Positions 35,510-47,200 of a stretch of 64,000 nucleotides of DNA are shown in pieces. Location: the NCBI RefSeq assembly GCF_038396675.1, contig NC_088922.1, positions 2,265,001 to 2,329,000 on the forward strand, written 5' to 3'. The DNA comes from Hydra vulgaris (Eukaryota; Cnidaria; Hydrozoa; Anthoathecata; Hydridae). A model generated the notes under the pieces. The model was not told the DNA's origin, made no database searches, and was given only the letters and a program-made list of their open reading frames with translations. A program made the position numbers and the translations under genes. Every line of letters starts with the position of its first letter. Position 1 is the stretch's first letter.

Positions 35510-35569
35510 ATTAATGGGGGAAATAAATTTGTACGACTCCGGTAGATGATAAATTGCATTAGCGCAAAA

Positions 35570-36015
35570 ACCAAAGTTTTCTCGTCTGACTTCCCAAAGT
35601 TCACAGGAAAAAAAAAGTCAGACGAAACATCGTCTACTCATGATGATAATAACAATACTTTCTTTGTGTTTCGTAAACAAAATCAAACTTTAAATGATAT
35701 TTAATCTTTAAAAATCTGTGAAAAGTTGATAACTTAATCATTTTAGTCATAAGGCTATTAATTCATGTCGTATGCCTAATTAACTGTGGACGTTCATTGC
35801 TTTCATTCGCGACAAAATTGTCACGATTAGCTTTTCACATAAAGATTAAAAAAAAATTCAATATCTTCTAAATTTAACAAAAAGCAATATTTTTAGTTAG
35901 CTAAGTCTTAAATTCAATTCATAAAACTAAAATTTCATTTTTCTTCACAGCTTTTCTATTGAAATATATATAAAATATTTTTTTGTTCAAACATGGTGAC
36001 AGTTTTGGCACATAT
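35570..36015 (+). mobile_element. internally deleted non-autonomous relative of the Tc1-like element
   Basis: The left part repeats the CGTCTGACTTCCC ... AGTCAGACG hairpin and the TCGTCTAC-x-x-ATGA start-codon region seen at 19680-19742. From about 35790 to 36015 the sequence is the inverted counterpart of 18347-18580, ending TTTTGGCACATA. The transposase coding region is gone. This is the classic derivation of a MITE from an autonomous Tc1-like copy. It begins about 30 bp after the right end of the Ginger-like element. Confidence 0.85.
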
Positions 36016-36183
36016 ATACAAGCACTTATAACAAGATCTTTATTACTACTACTTTATCTACTAGTAACATGATCTATTTCATGATTATTTCCAGAATAAA
36101 GTTTTCATATGACGAGCATAATTTTGTTGCACAGTGGGCCAGGTTGTGATAAAATTCAAAAATGTCCTGTTTTTTTTTTTAAA

Positions 36184-36238
36184 TACGTGTATAATATATA
36201 TCATGGCCTTATAGCCCATGATATATACTATGCACGTA
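36184..36238. repeat. 23-bp-arm hairpin
   Basis: TACGTG-x-ATA-x-TATATATCATGG pairs with its inverted copy across a 9-nt loop, with two mismatched positions. A second, shorter hairpin follows 15 bp later. Precursor-miRNA-like or cruciform-prone; no conservation data available here. Confidence 0.75.
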
Positions 36239-36252
36239 TAAAAAGAATATCT

Positions 36253-36281
36253 ATTTTGGACCATGGCTCATGGTCTAAAAT
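36253..36281. repeat. short hairpin (ATTTTGGACCATG / CATGGTCTAAAAT)
   Basis: Arms of 13 nt with one mismatch surround a 3-nt loop. It is adjacent to the hairpin ending at 36238. Confidence 0.7.
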
Positions 36282-37140
36282 GTAACATTTGGAACATCGC
36301 AATCAACCTTTTTACTTTACAAAAAAAATAGTTATTGTAAAAGTTCATGTCACTAGGTTTCAGTCAACTGAAAAATTCCAGTCAATAGGTTTACTATTTC
36401 CAGTCAGCCTTTTTTTCAATAGTTACAGTTTTTCTAGGTCTATAGACTCCTAATTGAAAAAAATCTCTACGGGTAAGTTGGCAAAATTTTCACGTGGTAA
36501 GTTGCATTTTCTATGGAAAAAAATATAAATTTTTATGAAATTAATTTTTTTATTTTTAATTTTTGACAATATTGGAAAAATTTATTTTTACAAAAAAAAT
36601 ATAAATTTTTTTAGATTCTTTTTTAAAGATAAATGGTGAGCGACTGTTTTGGCTGTTATTCGTACAAATATTTGGTACCAGCTAAAAGTAAAAATAAATT
36701 TTTGGCTTGAAATTATTGCCAAAATAAATAGTAAAAAGATTTTATATTATAAATTTTGCACTTAATAGTATATTAATTATCAATTTTATTGTTCGCACCA
36801 ACTTACCCCTGGGTGGGGTATGTTGGCTAATTTTTTTTTGAGGCCCTAGAAGGGCACCGATAAAATTTATATAATAATGAATGCTAGTTAAAAATGTTAC
36901 CTAACTTTTTACTTTTTAACCCTTTATTGGTCACCTTATGATAGCTTCATTCAAAAAATTATTTCTTTTATGTATAAAACTAGTTTATGTTACTATTATT
37001 AAGTATTATTCTTTAAAAAAATATTTTTTTTAACCATTCTACCAGAAGATATTGATAAGATCCATATGGATCCTTTGTACATGTTTAAAGAGTTTAAATA
37101 AATAATTTATATTATTTCTATAAAATATGACTTAATATAA

Positions 37141-37147
37141 ACATATA

Positions 37148-37192
<45 letters not shown>

Positions 37193-37294
37193 GTATTTCG
37201 ATGATAAGAAAAGTTAACAAGTTTATGCAATACAAATATATAAATACATGGCTGGGGCAAGAAGAAGACAAGTTCTGTCTTATCACCAAGCCCC
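37141..37294 (-). repeat. LINE 3' end with (AAT)n tail
   Basis: On the minus strand the terminal stem-loop of the 59-kb LINE family (GGGGC, CTTGGTGATAAGAC, GTCTTCTTCTT, GCCCC; 37294-37254) is followed about 60 nt later by (AAT)n at 37192-37141. CR1-type LINEs often end in a short simple repeat, so the triplet tract probably grew from the LINE tail. Only the last ~150 bp of the LINE was copied. Confidence 0.75.
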
Positions 37295-38899
37295 TTTAAA
37301 TAAAAATGTCATTAATAAAAATACAAAACAAAGTAACTCGTTAAATAAACGTTAAACAAAACGTTGCGTTAAAATAAAATAACGATAAATAAAAACTAAA
37401 AAACATTTTACGCTATATTACAGTGTAATATATCCAAAAGTATACGAAGATTTTTTAATTAATTATTTTAATTAAATTATTTTTTTCCTAACTGGTTTTA
37501 GATTTATCAACCTTTTGAACTTATAGTGCAGTCGGTTGATGCTTTTTTACGTAACAATATTTCACTGCCGGACACCAACAAATCCTTTTGCACAACTTAA
37601 GTTTATATATTCCTGTATGTAAAACAATCGAGACAAAAACCGTTAAGCGAATAAAATTGGTTAAATTGGTCTTTAAAGATAAGAAAGATTTGTGTCTTGT
37701 TGACGCCATTATATTACGTCACGGTCGTAGTAATAACCAAATTCGGACGAATAACGGACGAATAAATAAAAACATGGCACGTTGTTAATGATTGAACTTT
37801 GCTATGACATCGCAAACGGTGGACACTTTTTATTAACAACTATAAATAATTTTTTAAAGAGTGAAAAAAGAAAAAGAAAAATCAATAAATCAGGAGATAT
37901 TTTGCTTTAGTTTTTCAAAAATATAATTAATTATAAAGAAAAAACGAAATATCTAAAAAGAAGAAAAAAGAACGAACTATTTGAAAGGATATAAAATAAA
38001 CTACAAAAGTAACGAAAATAATAATAAACAAAAAAAAGTTTAAAAATGAATGAAAAAGGAAAGAAAACATTCGAAAATTTGGGAAAACTCGGCATAACAA
38101 GATTTTATATTGTTTTTACTTTTTTCATATTTCGTTAGTTATTCATTTCATATTATGATTTATTTTAAGGTAGTTTTATTTAGCTATGCAATGATGTTTT
38201 CCGTTATGTAATGATATTTTCTTTTCTTTAGTTTTTAGTATATGTAGTGCATATAGCTTTACTTATTATTTGTTGCTAATCATTAAAATCATTTGCTAGT
38301 TATTTACTCCATCATGTTAGTTTTATAAAGTGTTTCTTTTTTTCTTTCTATGTTTTATGAATTATTTATTGTTACTAGTTTGCTTGATTACATTATTATG
38401 CTTTGTACTTTTTTAGCGGTAGCTTTGTTTGTAATGTTTATCCCTTTTTTTGGTTTTTGTTTTTCACAGTGTTTTTCTGTTTTTGTTTTTTTTGTTTATT
38501 GTGTTATTGTGTTATTGTACAATATATTATGGTTTTCATATTTTAACAATTATGATTAACATATTTACTAAATCTATATAATTTTTTTAGTAGTAGTCGT
38601 TTTTATGTCATCGTTAATTGTTACGTTTTGTCAATTTTTACTGTTTGTAACTGTAGCTATGTATGTATAAATGATTATTGTATAAAACGTAATATTGATT
38701 TATTTTATTTATTGTAATTACTGTATTACTATTATTATTATTATTACTATTAATAATATAATTATTAATATTACCAAGATTATTTGTATATATGTAAATT
38801 ATTTTTTTAAGGTATTTACTTGTATGCTCTGTATGTTGTATTACTCTGTATGCTTATTTCGTGATGCGCTTTTCATTTCTTTCAGTTTTAATAACAATC

Positions 38900-40228
38900 A
38901 TGTCTACCAGTAAAAGAAGAAAAATAGAGCTTGTTGATGTCACACAATTTCCTGAGGTACTTGTTCCTGTGCGTGATATCAATTGGGAATTGTGCATTTT
39001 GTGTCAGCGTGTTTCACCGGAACCTCTTATAATTCCCAAAGAGGCAGGTTATAAAACTCTAAGTGAAAACTTGATCGAGTTCGATAATCATGAAGCTTTG
39101 CCACCAACTATTCGCTTGGATAAAATAAGTGATGGAAAGGAGTTATTGCACGCATTAATTGTTAATAAGGCAAAGTACCACAAGCTTTGCCGTAACAAGT
39201 ACGACTCTCAGAAACTGCAGAGAATCATTGAGAGAAACCAAAATGTGCAAGATGATTCTGAAAACGCCCAGAGCTCTGCTAGGTGCATGCGATCCTCATG
39301 TAAAGCAGTTGACATAAAAAGTTGTTGTTTGTTTTGTGATGGTGAATCTGTGACAGGCAACCCCTTAGTACAGGCAAGCACAAAAGAAATTGGCCCAAAA
39401 GTGTATGCTCTAGCCATTGAAATGCAGGACACAAATCTGCTTAACAAAATAGCAAACCAAGATTTCATAGCACTCGAAGTCAAATATCATAAAGACTGTT
39501 ACAGGGGATTTCTCAACAGAGCCCGCAGTCATGAGCGCTCCTTTAGCAATGATGAACACAATCTCTATCGATTGACTTATGGCTCTGTCATTGCGGAATT
39601 GGTTAGTTACATGGAAGAGATGTTTATATATGGTACATCATCCCCTGTTTTTAAGCTGTCTGACATCAATAAACTTTGTGCAGATCGTATGTCGAGTCTC
39701 GGAGTTCAGTCTGAGTCTATCAACCGAACTAGACTGAAGGACGATTTAATTTCCTTAGTTCCTGGTTTGAGGGAAGACAAGTGTGGTAAAGAAGTCATCT
39801 TAAGCTTTGAGCCAGATGTGGGTAATGCCATACGTGATGCTTGCAACTTCAACGATATGTCGGACGGTATTTGCATTGCTCAGGCAGCTGGTATTCTCCG
39901 TAGAGATATGTTTAGAGAGTTTCCCAAATTCAGCGGCTCGCTTATAGGCGACTTTGGATCTCGTGATTGTGTGCCACCTTCCCTTGTAAATTTTGTTAAT
40001 ACTCTTTTATGAGGCTACAATATCGACAATGGTTCACCTGCTTCCGCACCCGAGCAGGAAGCTGCTTATTCCATTGCACAGTTAATTCGATTTAATAGTG
40101 TAAAGCGTAGCAGAGCCAACAGACCTCAACAAATACGTCATCAAGCAAACCAAGAAACTCCATTGGCCGTGTACCTTAGTTTGATGATCCATAACTGCAC
40201 TCGGAAAAGATCGATGTCGACAAATTGA
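38900..40228 (+). pseudogene. N-terminal third of the PIN/CXC repeat protein (zinc-cluster region)
   Basis: MSTSKRRKIE starts at 38900, just after a CTTTCAG sequence that could be a 5' UTR splice acceptor. The region has WELCILCQRV and KYHKLCRNKY, then SCCLFCDGE and VKYHKDCYRGF. That makes two repeated C-x-x-C ... H-x-x-C sets, which suggest paired zinc-binding modules of about 90-120 residues each. DFGSRDCVPPSLVNF precedes an in-frame TGA at 40010. Reading through it, the frame continues with GYNIDNGSPASAPEQEAAY and SMSTN to a stop at 40228. The family lacks an established function known to me. I regard it as the probable DNA- or RNA-binding part of the element's protein (inference). Confidence 0.7.
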
Positions 40229-41899
40229 ATTCTCTAGGTTTAAGTATTTCATATGACCGAGTTCAAGAAATTGAATCAAGTTTGACCAATGAAAAGTGCA
40301 AATTTTATGAGCAAATAGGTCATGTGATACCAAGTTGCCTGTCTGAAGGTGTTTTTACAACAGCTGCGATAGACAATATTGATCACAATCCATCTTCAAC
40401 TACATCTAACGATTCATTCCACGGCTCTAGCGTCACAATTATTCAACATCCGGATACTCCCCCATTCAAATTCAAAATCCACTTCAGATGGACTCCTTTG
40501 GTCTAGGAAAATTAATAGCAAATTGCCGGATACATACACCACTCTCCCTGCAACGAATAATGTTGTTTCCGAACCACTAATGACCACCGTGAATGCATCA
40601 CCTATTGCTAGTGATCCAATAACCATTGAGCAGTTGACACCTTGGCTAAATTCTGTGCAGGAGTCTGTGTATAACACATCAACAAATAAAACTTCATTCG
40701 CTGCTTTCCATGCGGAAAGAAATATGCATCCAGCAACCTTTCCATGTCATAACATACTATTGCCATTGCTAACAGATCACATTCAGTCTCCAGCAACAGT
40801 ACGCCATTTGATGGATGTAATAATAAAAATAACGAGTGCTGTCAATAACAAACAAGGTGCTGTTATAACTGGTGATCAGCCCGTGTACGCAGTTGCAAAG
40901 TATATACAATGGAAGTTTCCGGATGTTTATGGAGAGGATAAAATAGTCATTATGATGGGTGGACTCCATATTGAAATGGCCATTCAAAACATGATTGGAA
41001 AGTGGTTGAAGGGCAGTGGTTGGACTGAAATGTTCATAAAAGCAGAGGTTGCTAGCATTGGAAGGAGTGAGTCGCTGCTTAAATCGTCGCACATAAAGAG
41101 AACAAGATATGCGCACGAAGTGAGCCTGGCATCTCTTTTCATTCTTCGTGATGAGGCGTATAAGCTAGATTGTAAGGACTTTGTTGAGTCATTGGAAGAG
41201 TGGATTTCCAGGAAAAGCAACGAATCTAATCAGTTTCTTTATTGGCAAACCGTTATGGAGTTGGAGAGCCTGCTACTGAGTTTTGTGCGCAGTATTCGCG
41301 AATCAAACTTCGAGGAGTACGTGCGAATGCTAAAGCAGATTGCTCCGTGGTTCTTCGCACTTGATCTAACTAATTACTCTCGCTGGTTGCCGGTTTTCAT
41401 CAAAACCTTGGAAGAGCTACCTGTCCGACACCCTTATGTGTTTGAGGAATTCAAAAAGGGCCACTTCACAAGTAGGAAAACTAACGCGGACTTCTCTGCC
41501 ATGTCTGATGACCAGCTTCATGAACAGAACAACAAATTGATCAAGAGTGACGGAGGAGCAATCAATGTACTTCATAACGAAACTGCTCTTTTTAAGTGGA
41601 TGGTGGCTGGTCCAGAAATTTCTCGAATGATTAATGAGTTTGAGAATGAAGTTCGCAGTTCCACTTCTTTGGGTTATCAACACCGTCGCCATCATGAAGA
41701 CAGAAATAGTTTTCAGACTCGTTATCTTCATCACGTGTCTGAAGTGGTGAAATCTATGCGCGATGATGGGAATCCTTTTGCGGAGCAGTTACTGCAGACA
41801 GCAGACAACCATAAGATTATAATGTCCAATTCAGCCGAAAAAAACTGTTCAAGAAGCCAAGATCACAGGGCAACAGCAATACAACGAGTACGTAGCTGA
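40204..41899 (+). pseudogene. middle third of the PIN/CXC repeat protein
   Basis: After a one-base slip near 40195 the frame resumes with LGLSISYDRVQEIES, FTTAAIDNIDHNPSST and SFHGSSVTIIQHP. It slips again at about 40490 and continues as SRKINSKLP, AVITGDQPVYAVAKYI, MMGGLHIEMAIQNMIGKWL, EVASIGRSESLL, KQIAPWFFALDLTNYSRWL and ALFKWMVAGPEISR to 41899. Motifs such as DNIDHNPSST and MGGLHIE recur in large repeat-encoded proteins of cnidarians and other marine invertebrates, as I recall them. TGDQP and GGLHIE hold acidic residues that might be catalytic (speculative). No superfamily name can be given with confidence. Confidence 0.68.
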
Positions 41900-43541
41900 C
41901 CGTCTTGTGTCCAGACAAAAGTCAATTCATGAGCCTTTGAAAAGAAACAAATTTGAATTGTTCCACAGTTTGAAAATTCCAGGTTCCAAACATAAAACTA
42001 AAATCGCTGATCTTAAACATGACTCCAACTACTTTTGTAAAATGTATGTAGCAAGTCAAAATCGTGTTAGTGATATAGAGGATTTCTTTTCACACGAAAA
42101 CAACCGTTATCCGCCGTCAATTTCTGAATTCGGAAGGAAGCGTAAGGCCACCAGCAAATCAGATGTCCTCATTTGTTTGGAACAGTATGGTAGCGAGAAA
42201 CAACAAGACTTCAACCTTGACTATAAGGTTTCTGCTCTGATTGTTGATGGTGCAGCACTCGTACACATGCTTCACCCGAGATCGTCAAAGACATTCTCTG
42301 ACTACTGCGAAAATGTGATTGGACCATTCGTGGACAGACTTCTGAGATCCGTGCAGCGCCTTGACATTGTTTTTGATTGGTATGTCCCAAAAAGCTTGAA
42401 GTCCGAAACACGGGAAGATCGTGGATCAGGGCAACGCATAAACGTCACAATGGGTACACTTATTCCAAAAAAGTTTGACAAATTCCTATCTGTGGACTTC
42501 AATAAGACGCAACTGTTCGGCCTTATTTCCAGATTCGTTTTAACGCAATCCGTAGTTGGAAAAGTTATTGTTTGTACCATTGAAGAAACTGCATGTGTCA
42601 GTCAACAAGATTTAGATGTATCGTCCATATCTCCTTGTAGTGCTGAAGAGGCAGATGGCCGTCTTTTGCTCCATGCTAATCATGCACTGAAAAATGGCAA
42701 CTTAACTATAACTATACGCACTGTGGACTCCGATGTGGTCGTTATAGCTCTCTCTGTGTTTAGCCAGATGATTGGAGTGAAAGAGTTGTGGATTGATTTT
42801 GGAGTTGGAAAAGGAAGACGAATGATAGGAGTTCACCATCTACATCAACACATTCCTGATGGTGTATCGTCAAATTTACCATTCTTCCATGCCTTCACCG
42901 GATGTGACACAGTATCAACATTCTGTGGGATTGGAAAACGAACGGCATGGAAAGCGTGGATGAACTACCGTGTAGTTGATGCTGCATTTCACAATCTTTC
43001 CACGTCAGACTTAAAAAATGATGTCTTAACTGATACGGCAATGAAGGCCATTGAGCGATTTGTAGTATTGATGTACGATCGATCATCAACCGCTGCTGGC
43101 GTAAACGAATGCCGCCGTATACTCTACATCATAAAGAATAGAGCAATTGAAAACAGTCCGCCGACTGCAGACGCTCTTCTGCAGCACACAAAGAGAGCAG
43201 CACTGCAGGCACACTTATGGAAACAATGCTTGTCTGCTGTTACTCCAGGATATTTACCCACTGAATGGGGATGGAAAGATACTGCTGATGAGTGCTATAC
43301 ACCACTTTGGTGCACTCTGCCGGAGATTTCTCGACATTGCCAGGAACTGATTCGTTGTTCGTGCAAAACTGAGTGTAAAAACTGTTCATGTAAACGACAT
43401 GGTTTACCATGCACTAAGCTGTGTGCATGTAACGGCTATTGTTACAAAGAAACAAATGGTGATTCATATGAAGAACTAGAAGTTGAAGAAGACCCGGAAT
43501 TCGACCATGTTCTCCAGATCTCCTTCCATGACGAATTGTAA
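41890..43541 (+). pseudogene. C-terminal third: PIN/FEN-like nuclease domain plus CXC domain
   Basis: A frameshift near 41890 leads into a 544-codon open frame. Acidic motifs are spaced as in PIN/XPG-FEN nucleases: SALIVDGAALVHML (first aspartate), SAEEADGRLLLHA (paired acidics), TVDSDVVVIALSV (aspartate pair) and FHAFTGCDTVSTFCG (GCD motif, like the GCDY of FEN1). The arginine-rich bridging segment after the first motif is degenerate. The C-terminus has CSCKTECKNCSC, GLPCTKLCACNGYC and an acidic tail, a cysteine cluster like the Tesmin/TSO1 CXC DNA-binding domain. The stretch is fully open, so only three or four lesions upstream inactivate the whole gene. A nuclease joined to a CXC DNA-binding module would fit a mobile-element enzyme (inference). 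Confidence 0.72.
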
Positions 43542-43616
43542 TCCAAAAGTGTATTGTAATTATGTAAATACGTAAATGTATGTAAATATGTAAATATGAG
43601 TTTCTTGTTACATCAT

Positions 43617-43870
43617 CGAACAAGACGGCGTTTATTTTAAGTAGATGTCACTACTAGTTCTAAAGTTATGACCATTTAAAAACTTTCAAGATGGCCGATG
43701 GCAGCCATCTTGAAATTTCAAAACATTGATTTCAGTCAGTTTTATGTAACTTTTCTCTTAGAACAAATCGATGTTTATTTGAAGTGGATATCACTACTAG
43801 TTCTACAGTTATGACCATTTAAATACATTCAAAATGGCCGCCATTGGCCATTTTGAATAATTCATCTGTA
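43617..43870. repeat. two tandem ~110-bp units, each ending in an ATGGC hairpin
   Basis: Units at about 43620-43720 and 43764-43862 share TCACTACTAGTTCTA, AGTTATGACCATTTAAA and an inverted repeat. The first palindrome is CAAGATGGC facing GCCATCTTG, the second AAAATGGCC facing GGCCATTTT. The stems differ between units but pairing is kept, so the fold rather than the sequence is preserved. Located between the CXC gene and the right end of its element. Confidence 0.8.
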
Positions 43871-44231
43871 AAACGATTCCAGATGCATAACAAGTTTGTG
43901 TCTCGCTATTTTTTTGTTGCTCATACCGTCCACTATCACTATGCAAAGTTACACGCTGGTGTCCAGAAGTGAAATGTTTTTATGATAGCCAGCTGCACTA
44001 TTAAATAACATAAAATAACAGATAATACACGAACAACAAACAAACAAACAAAAAACAAAAAAAAAAACATTTTTTAAAAACATTTTAGTATCGTGTCTTT
44101 TATATATGTAAAGTTTATTATATGAGATAAAAAACAACGTCATAATGTACAAATTGAACTGTATATAGAATATATATTTAAACCATATTTATAAAGAAAT
44201 AGACAAACGTGATTACTCCTAATCAAAGGCT

Positions 44232-47200
44232 TCAGAAAATTTTTAATTCGTTGTCATTTATTAAAAGCTTTTGCTTAAGTTTGTTTTTAAATTGTTTAAT
44301 AGAAGAAATAGTTTTTAACTCATTATTTAATAGCATGTTCCATAGTTTAGGACCTCTGTTAGCAATTGAGAACTTAGTAACAGAGCAATAGGTTTTAGGT
44401 TGAACATAATTGTTTTCTGAAAATCATGTTGGGTATAGATGATATATTTTTTCCAAAAAAGAGTTAAATAAAATAGGTGCTATTATTTTATTAACTTTGA
44501 ACATAAAAATAAGAATTTGATAAAGATTTAGTTGAAATACGTTGAGAATATTAAATTTAATGAATAGAGGTTTAGTGTGTGAGAAACGATCTACATTTCC
44601 AATAATTCTTAAAGTATGCTTTTGTTTAATTAATAGTTTATTTATTTTAGTTACGTTAGTGCTACACCAGGCAACGTTTGCATAACTTAGGTAGCTATGA
44701 ATAAATGAAAAATAAATGTATTTTAAACAGGTTTGATTTAATAACTGCTTAGCTTTGTAAAGTAGACCAATATTTTTCGAAATTTTATTTTGAATTATAT
44801 TTATGTGCTCCTTCCAACTCACATTTTCATCAATAACAACACCAAGAAATAACAATGAACGCTCTCTTATTATACAAGAGTTATTTACAACTAAAATTGG
44901 AAGATTTAATGGGATGAGTCTCTTTTCATGAAGACGATGGAAGAAAGTATATTTTATTTTTTTTATGTTTATGGATAATTTATTTGCTATAAACCATTCA
45001 CTTAGTTTTTCAAGCTCTTTATTTACTGTTTCAAATAAAGAATTACTATCCTTATCAGAATAAAATAAGTTGGTGTCGTCTGCAAATAAGATTAAATTTT
45101 AAATACTTGAAAATTTTTTTAAGTCATTTATATAAATGAGGAATAAAAAGGGCCCTAAAATTGATCCTTATGGGACGCCGCAGGAAATTGTCGCTAAATC
45201 CGTTTTACTATCATTAAACGAGATGTACTGTTTCCTGTTTGCTAGATAACTTTTAAACCATGCTAAGTTAAAACTTATGATACCATAATTTTTAAGTTTG
45301 TGCAGGAGAATATTATGATCCATCGTATCAAAAGCCTTACTTAGATCAATAAAGACGCCTAAAGTAAATTTGTTTTCATCAAAAGCTTTAAATATTTCGT
45401 TTACTAGATGAATGATTGCATGATCGGTTGAATGGCCAGATTTGAACCCAAATTGTTTATCGTAAAGAATTTTATTATTAGTTAAAAAAGAAAACAGTCT
45501 GTTATACATAACACGTTCTAAAATCTTACAAAAGCAGGTAAGAATTGAGATTGGTCTGTAGTTTGAGACATCAGAAGGATCACCTGTTTTATAGATTGGT
45601 GTAACCTTTGCACATTTTAAGTTTTCAGGAAAAACTCCGTGTTTTAAAGATAAATTAAAAATATATAAAAGTGGTATTTTAATAAAACTTATTGATTTAA
45701 TAATGACAATACTACTGATATCATCAGCACCCGAACTTTTATTAGGTTTTAGTAAAGAAACTGAGTTTAATAATTCATCTTCTGTAAGTTCATGATTAGA
45801 CATGACAGATTTATTTGGTGTTAGGTATGAACGAAAGTTTGTCTGAGATGGTCCTATTTTAGAGGCTAAATTCGAACCTACATTAACAAAAAAGTTATTA
45901 AGTGTTTCTGCAACTAATGATTTATTTACAATTAAGTTATTATTAATTTTAAGATTAGTTGGAAGTGCATTTCGGTCCAGATTTTCCTTGCCAATTACCT
46001 CTTTAATAATGTTCCATGTTTTTTGTGTACTGTTGTTTTCCTTTAATTTTTCAGAATAATAGTTTTTTTTTGAGCGTTTTAGAACAGATTCAAATAAACG
46101 TTTATAACTTTCATAAGTAGTTTCATTTACCAAAATTCTTTTTTTAAGAAACTTACAATATAATCGTTGTTTAATTTTGGAAGATTTAAGGATTCCCTTC
46201 GTTATCCATGGGTTTAAAAGCGTTTTCGATTTGACTAATTTAGTAATTTTAGGGAATGCTTCATTATAATGAGTAAGAAATTCAGGTAAGAAGATATCGT
46301 AGGCTTCATTGGCATTTTGATTTTTTAGCGTCTTGTTCCAATTTACACACGATATAAGATAATGAAAATATTTTATGGATGTATCGCTTATAATTCGTGT
46401 TGTAACTTTTTTTTTTATAAGCATCAGGCTGAATGCATTTGTTTGATATTATAAAAATCGGAAAGTGATCCGAAATGTCCGTTTTAAATATTCCAGTTTT
46501 AATTTTTGTATTGATAAATTCATTAGTTATAATTTGGTCTATTGACGTTGCACTACCGCTAGTCACACGCGTAGGTTTATTTATTATTGGAATGTATCCA
46601 CTTTGAAAAATGACTTTAAAGAATTTATTGGTTTGTTTATTTACGTCATAATCCAAAATATTAAGGTTAATGTCACCCACGAAATAAACACTTTTATTCA
46701 AATTCAATTTATTTTCAATTAAATTTTTAATGTGATCTTTGAACGCATTAATATTTCCTGATGGTGGTCTGTATAATGCATGCACGACAATGTTTTTTGA
46801 GGCTTTATTAATGATTTCCACACATAATGACTCATAATCATTTGTGATTGAACTTAAATTTGAATTAAATTTGAATAATAATGAATTCTTAATAAACATA
46901 CATAAACCCCCGCCTTCCTTGCCCAGGTCTCTAATTTGGTGGACTACATTGTAATTGGGTATTAGGAAATATGAATTGTTTTCAACATTTTTATCTTGAC
47001 ACCATGTTTCACTAAGACAAATAATTTGAAAATTAATTTTAATTTTATATAGAAACTGTTTTAATGATTCGAAATTTTTTTTTAAACTCCTAATATTAAT
47101 ATGAAGAATTGAAAATGAGTTATCATCCATTTCTTTGGTAATGTCTTTTGAGTATGGGTTATAATATAATGGGCTAATATTTTTAATTAGTTCATCATCA

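Larger units (their letters stand above)
29602..35542 (+). mobile_element. Ginger-like DNA transposon (integrase + Ulp1 protease) carrying a nested Transib
   Basis: The left end has CCGG, two bases, then TCGTACAAATTTATTTCCCC (29602-29627). The right end (35517-35542) is its inverted counterpart, with GGGGGAAATAAATTTGTACG then GACTCCGG. At the left, TCGTACAAATTTATTTCCC is repeated once more 22 bp inward. Inside is a plus-strand gene with retroviral-type integrase, GPY/F domain and a C48 protease, the domain set described for Ginger-type transposons derived from gypsy-like integrases. The 3,124-bp Transib at 29678-32801 interrupts its 5' region; removing it leaves about 2.8 kb. Exact outer limits and target duplication are unresolved. 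Confidence 0.72.
36016..37140. other. AT-rich interval with two strong hairpins, no gene
   Basis: Contains the hairpins at 36184-36238 and 36253-36281. CCAGTCA is repeated three times near 36360-36410, and GGTAAGTTGGC-like motifs at 36472 and 36504 face ACCAACTTACC near 36800. The last may be ends of a small inverted-repeat element of about 330 bp. No coding similarity. Confidence 0.5.
37559..43975 (+). mobile_element. ~6.4-kb higher-GC element with CACT-type inverted ends
   Basis: ATTTCACTGCCGGACACCA at 37559 is inverted at 43975 (ATTTCACTTCTGGACACCA on the minus strand): about 17 of 19 bases match, with weaker similarity (TTTGCA) further in. Between them lies one very long broken gene (38900-43541) and two subterminal tandem units (43617-43870). 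The coding part is visibly less AT-rich than neighbouring DNA and uses G/C-ending codons, unlike the other repeats here. No target duplication was confirmed. The ends therefore rest on one modest inverted match and need checking against other copies. Confidence 0.55.

Noticed and set aside
36128..36140. Isolated CACAGTG as another Transib end
   Set aside because: No AGTCA continuation, no A-rich second box at the right distance and no partner end or GC-rich duplication nearby.
37588..37788. 66-residue plus-strand frame near the left end of the PIN/CXC element
   Set aside because: No recognisable motifs. It lies in subterminal sequence with CGGACGAATAA repeats, likely non-coding.
40082..43089. 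Several minus-strand frames opposite the PIN/CXC gene
   Set aside because: Antisense shadows caused by the higher GC and low stop density of the real frame.
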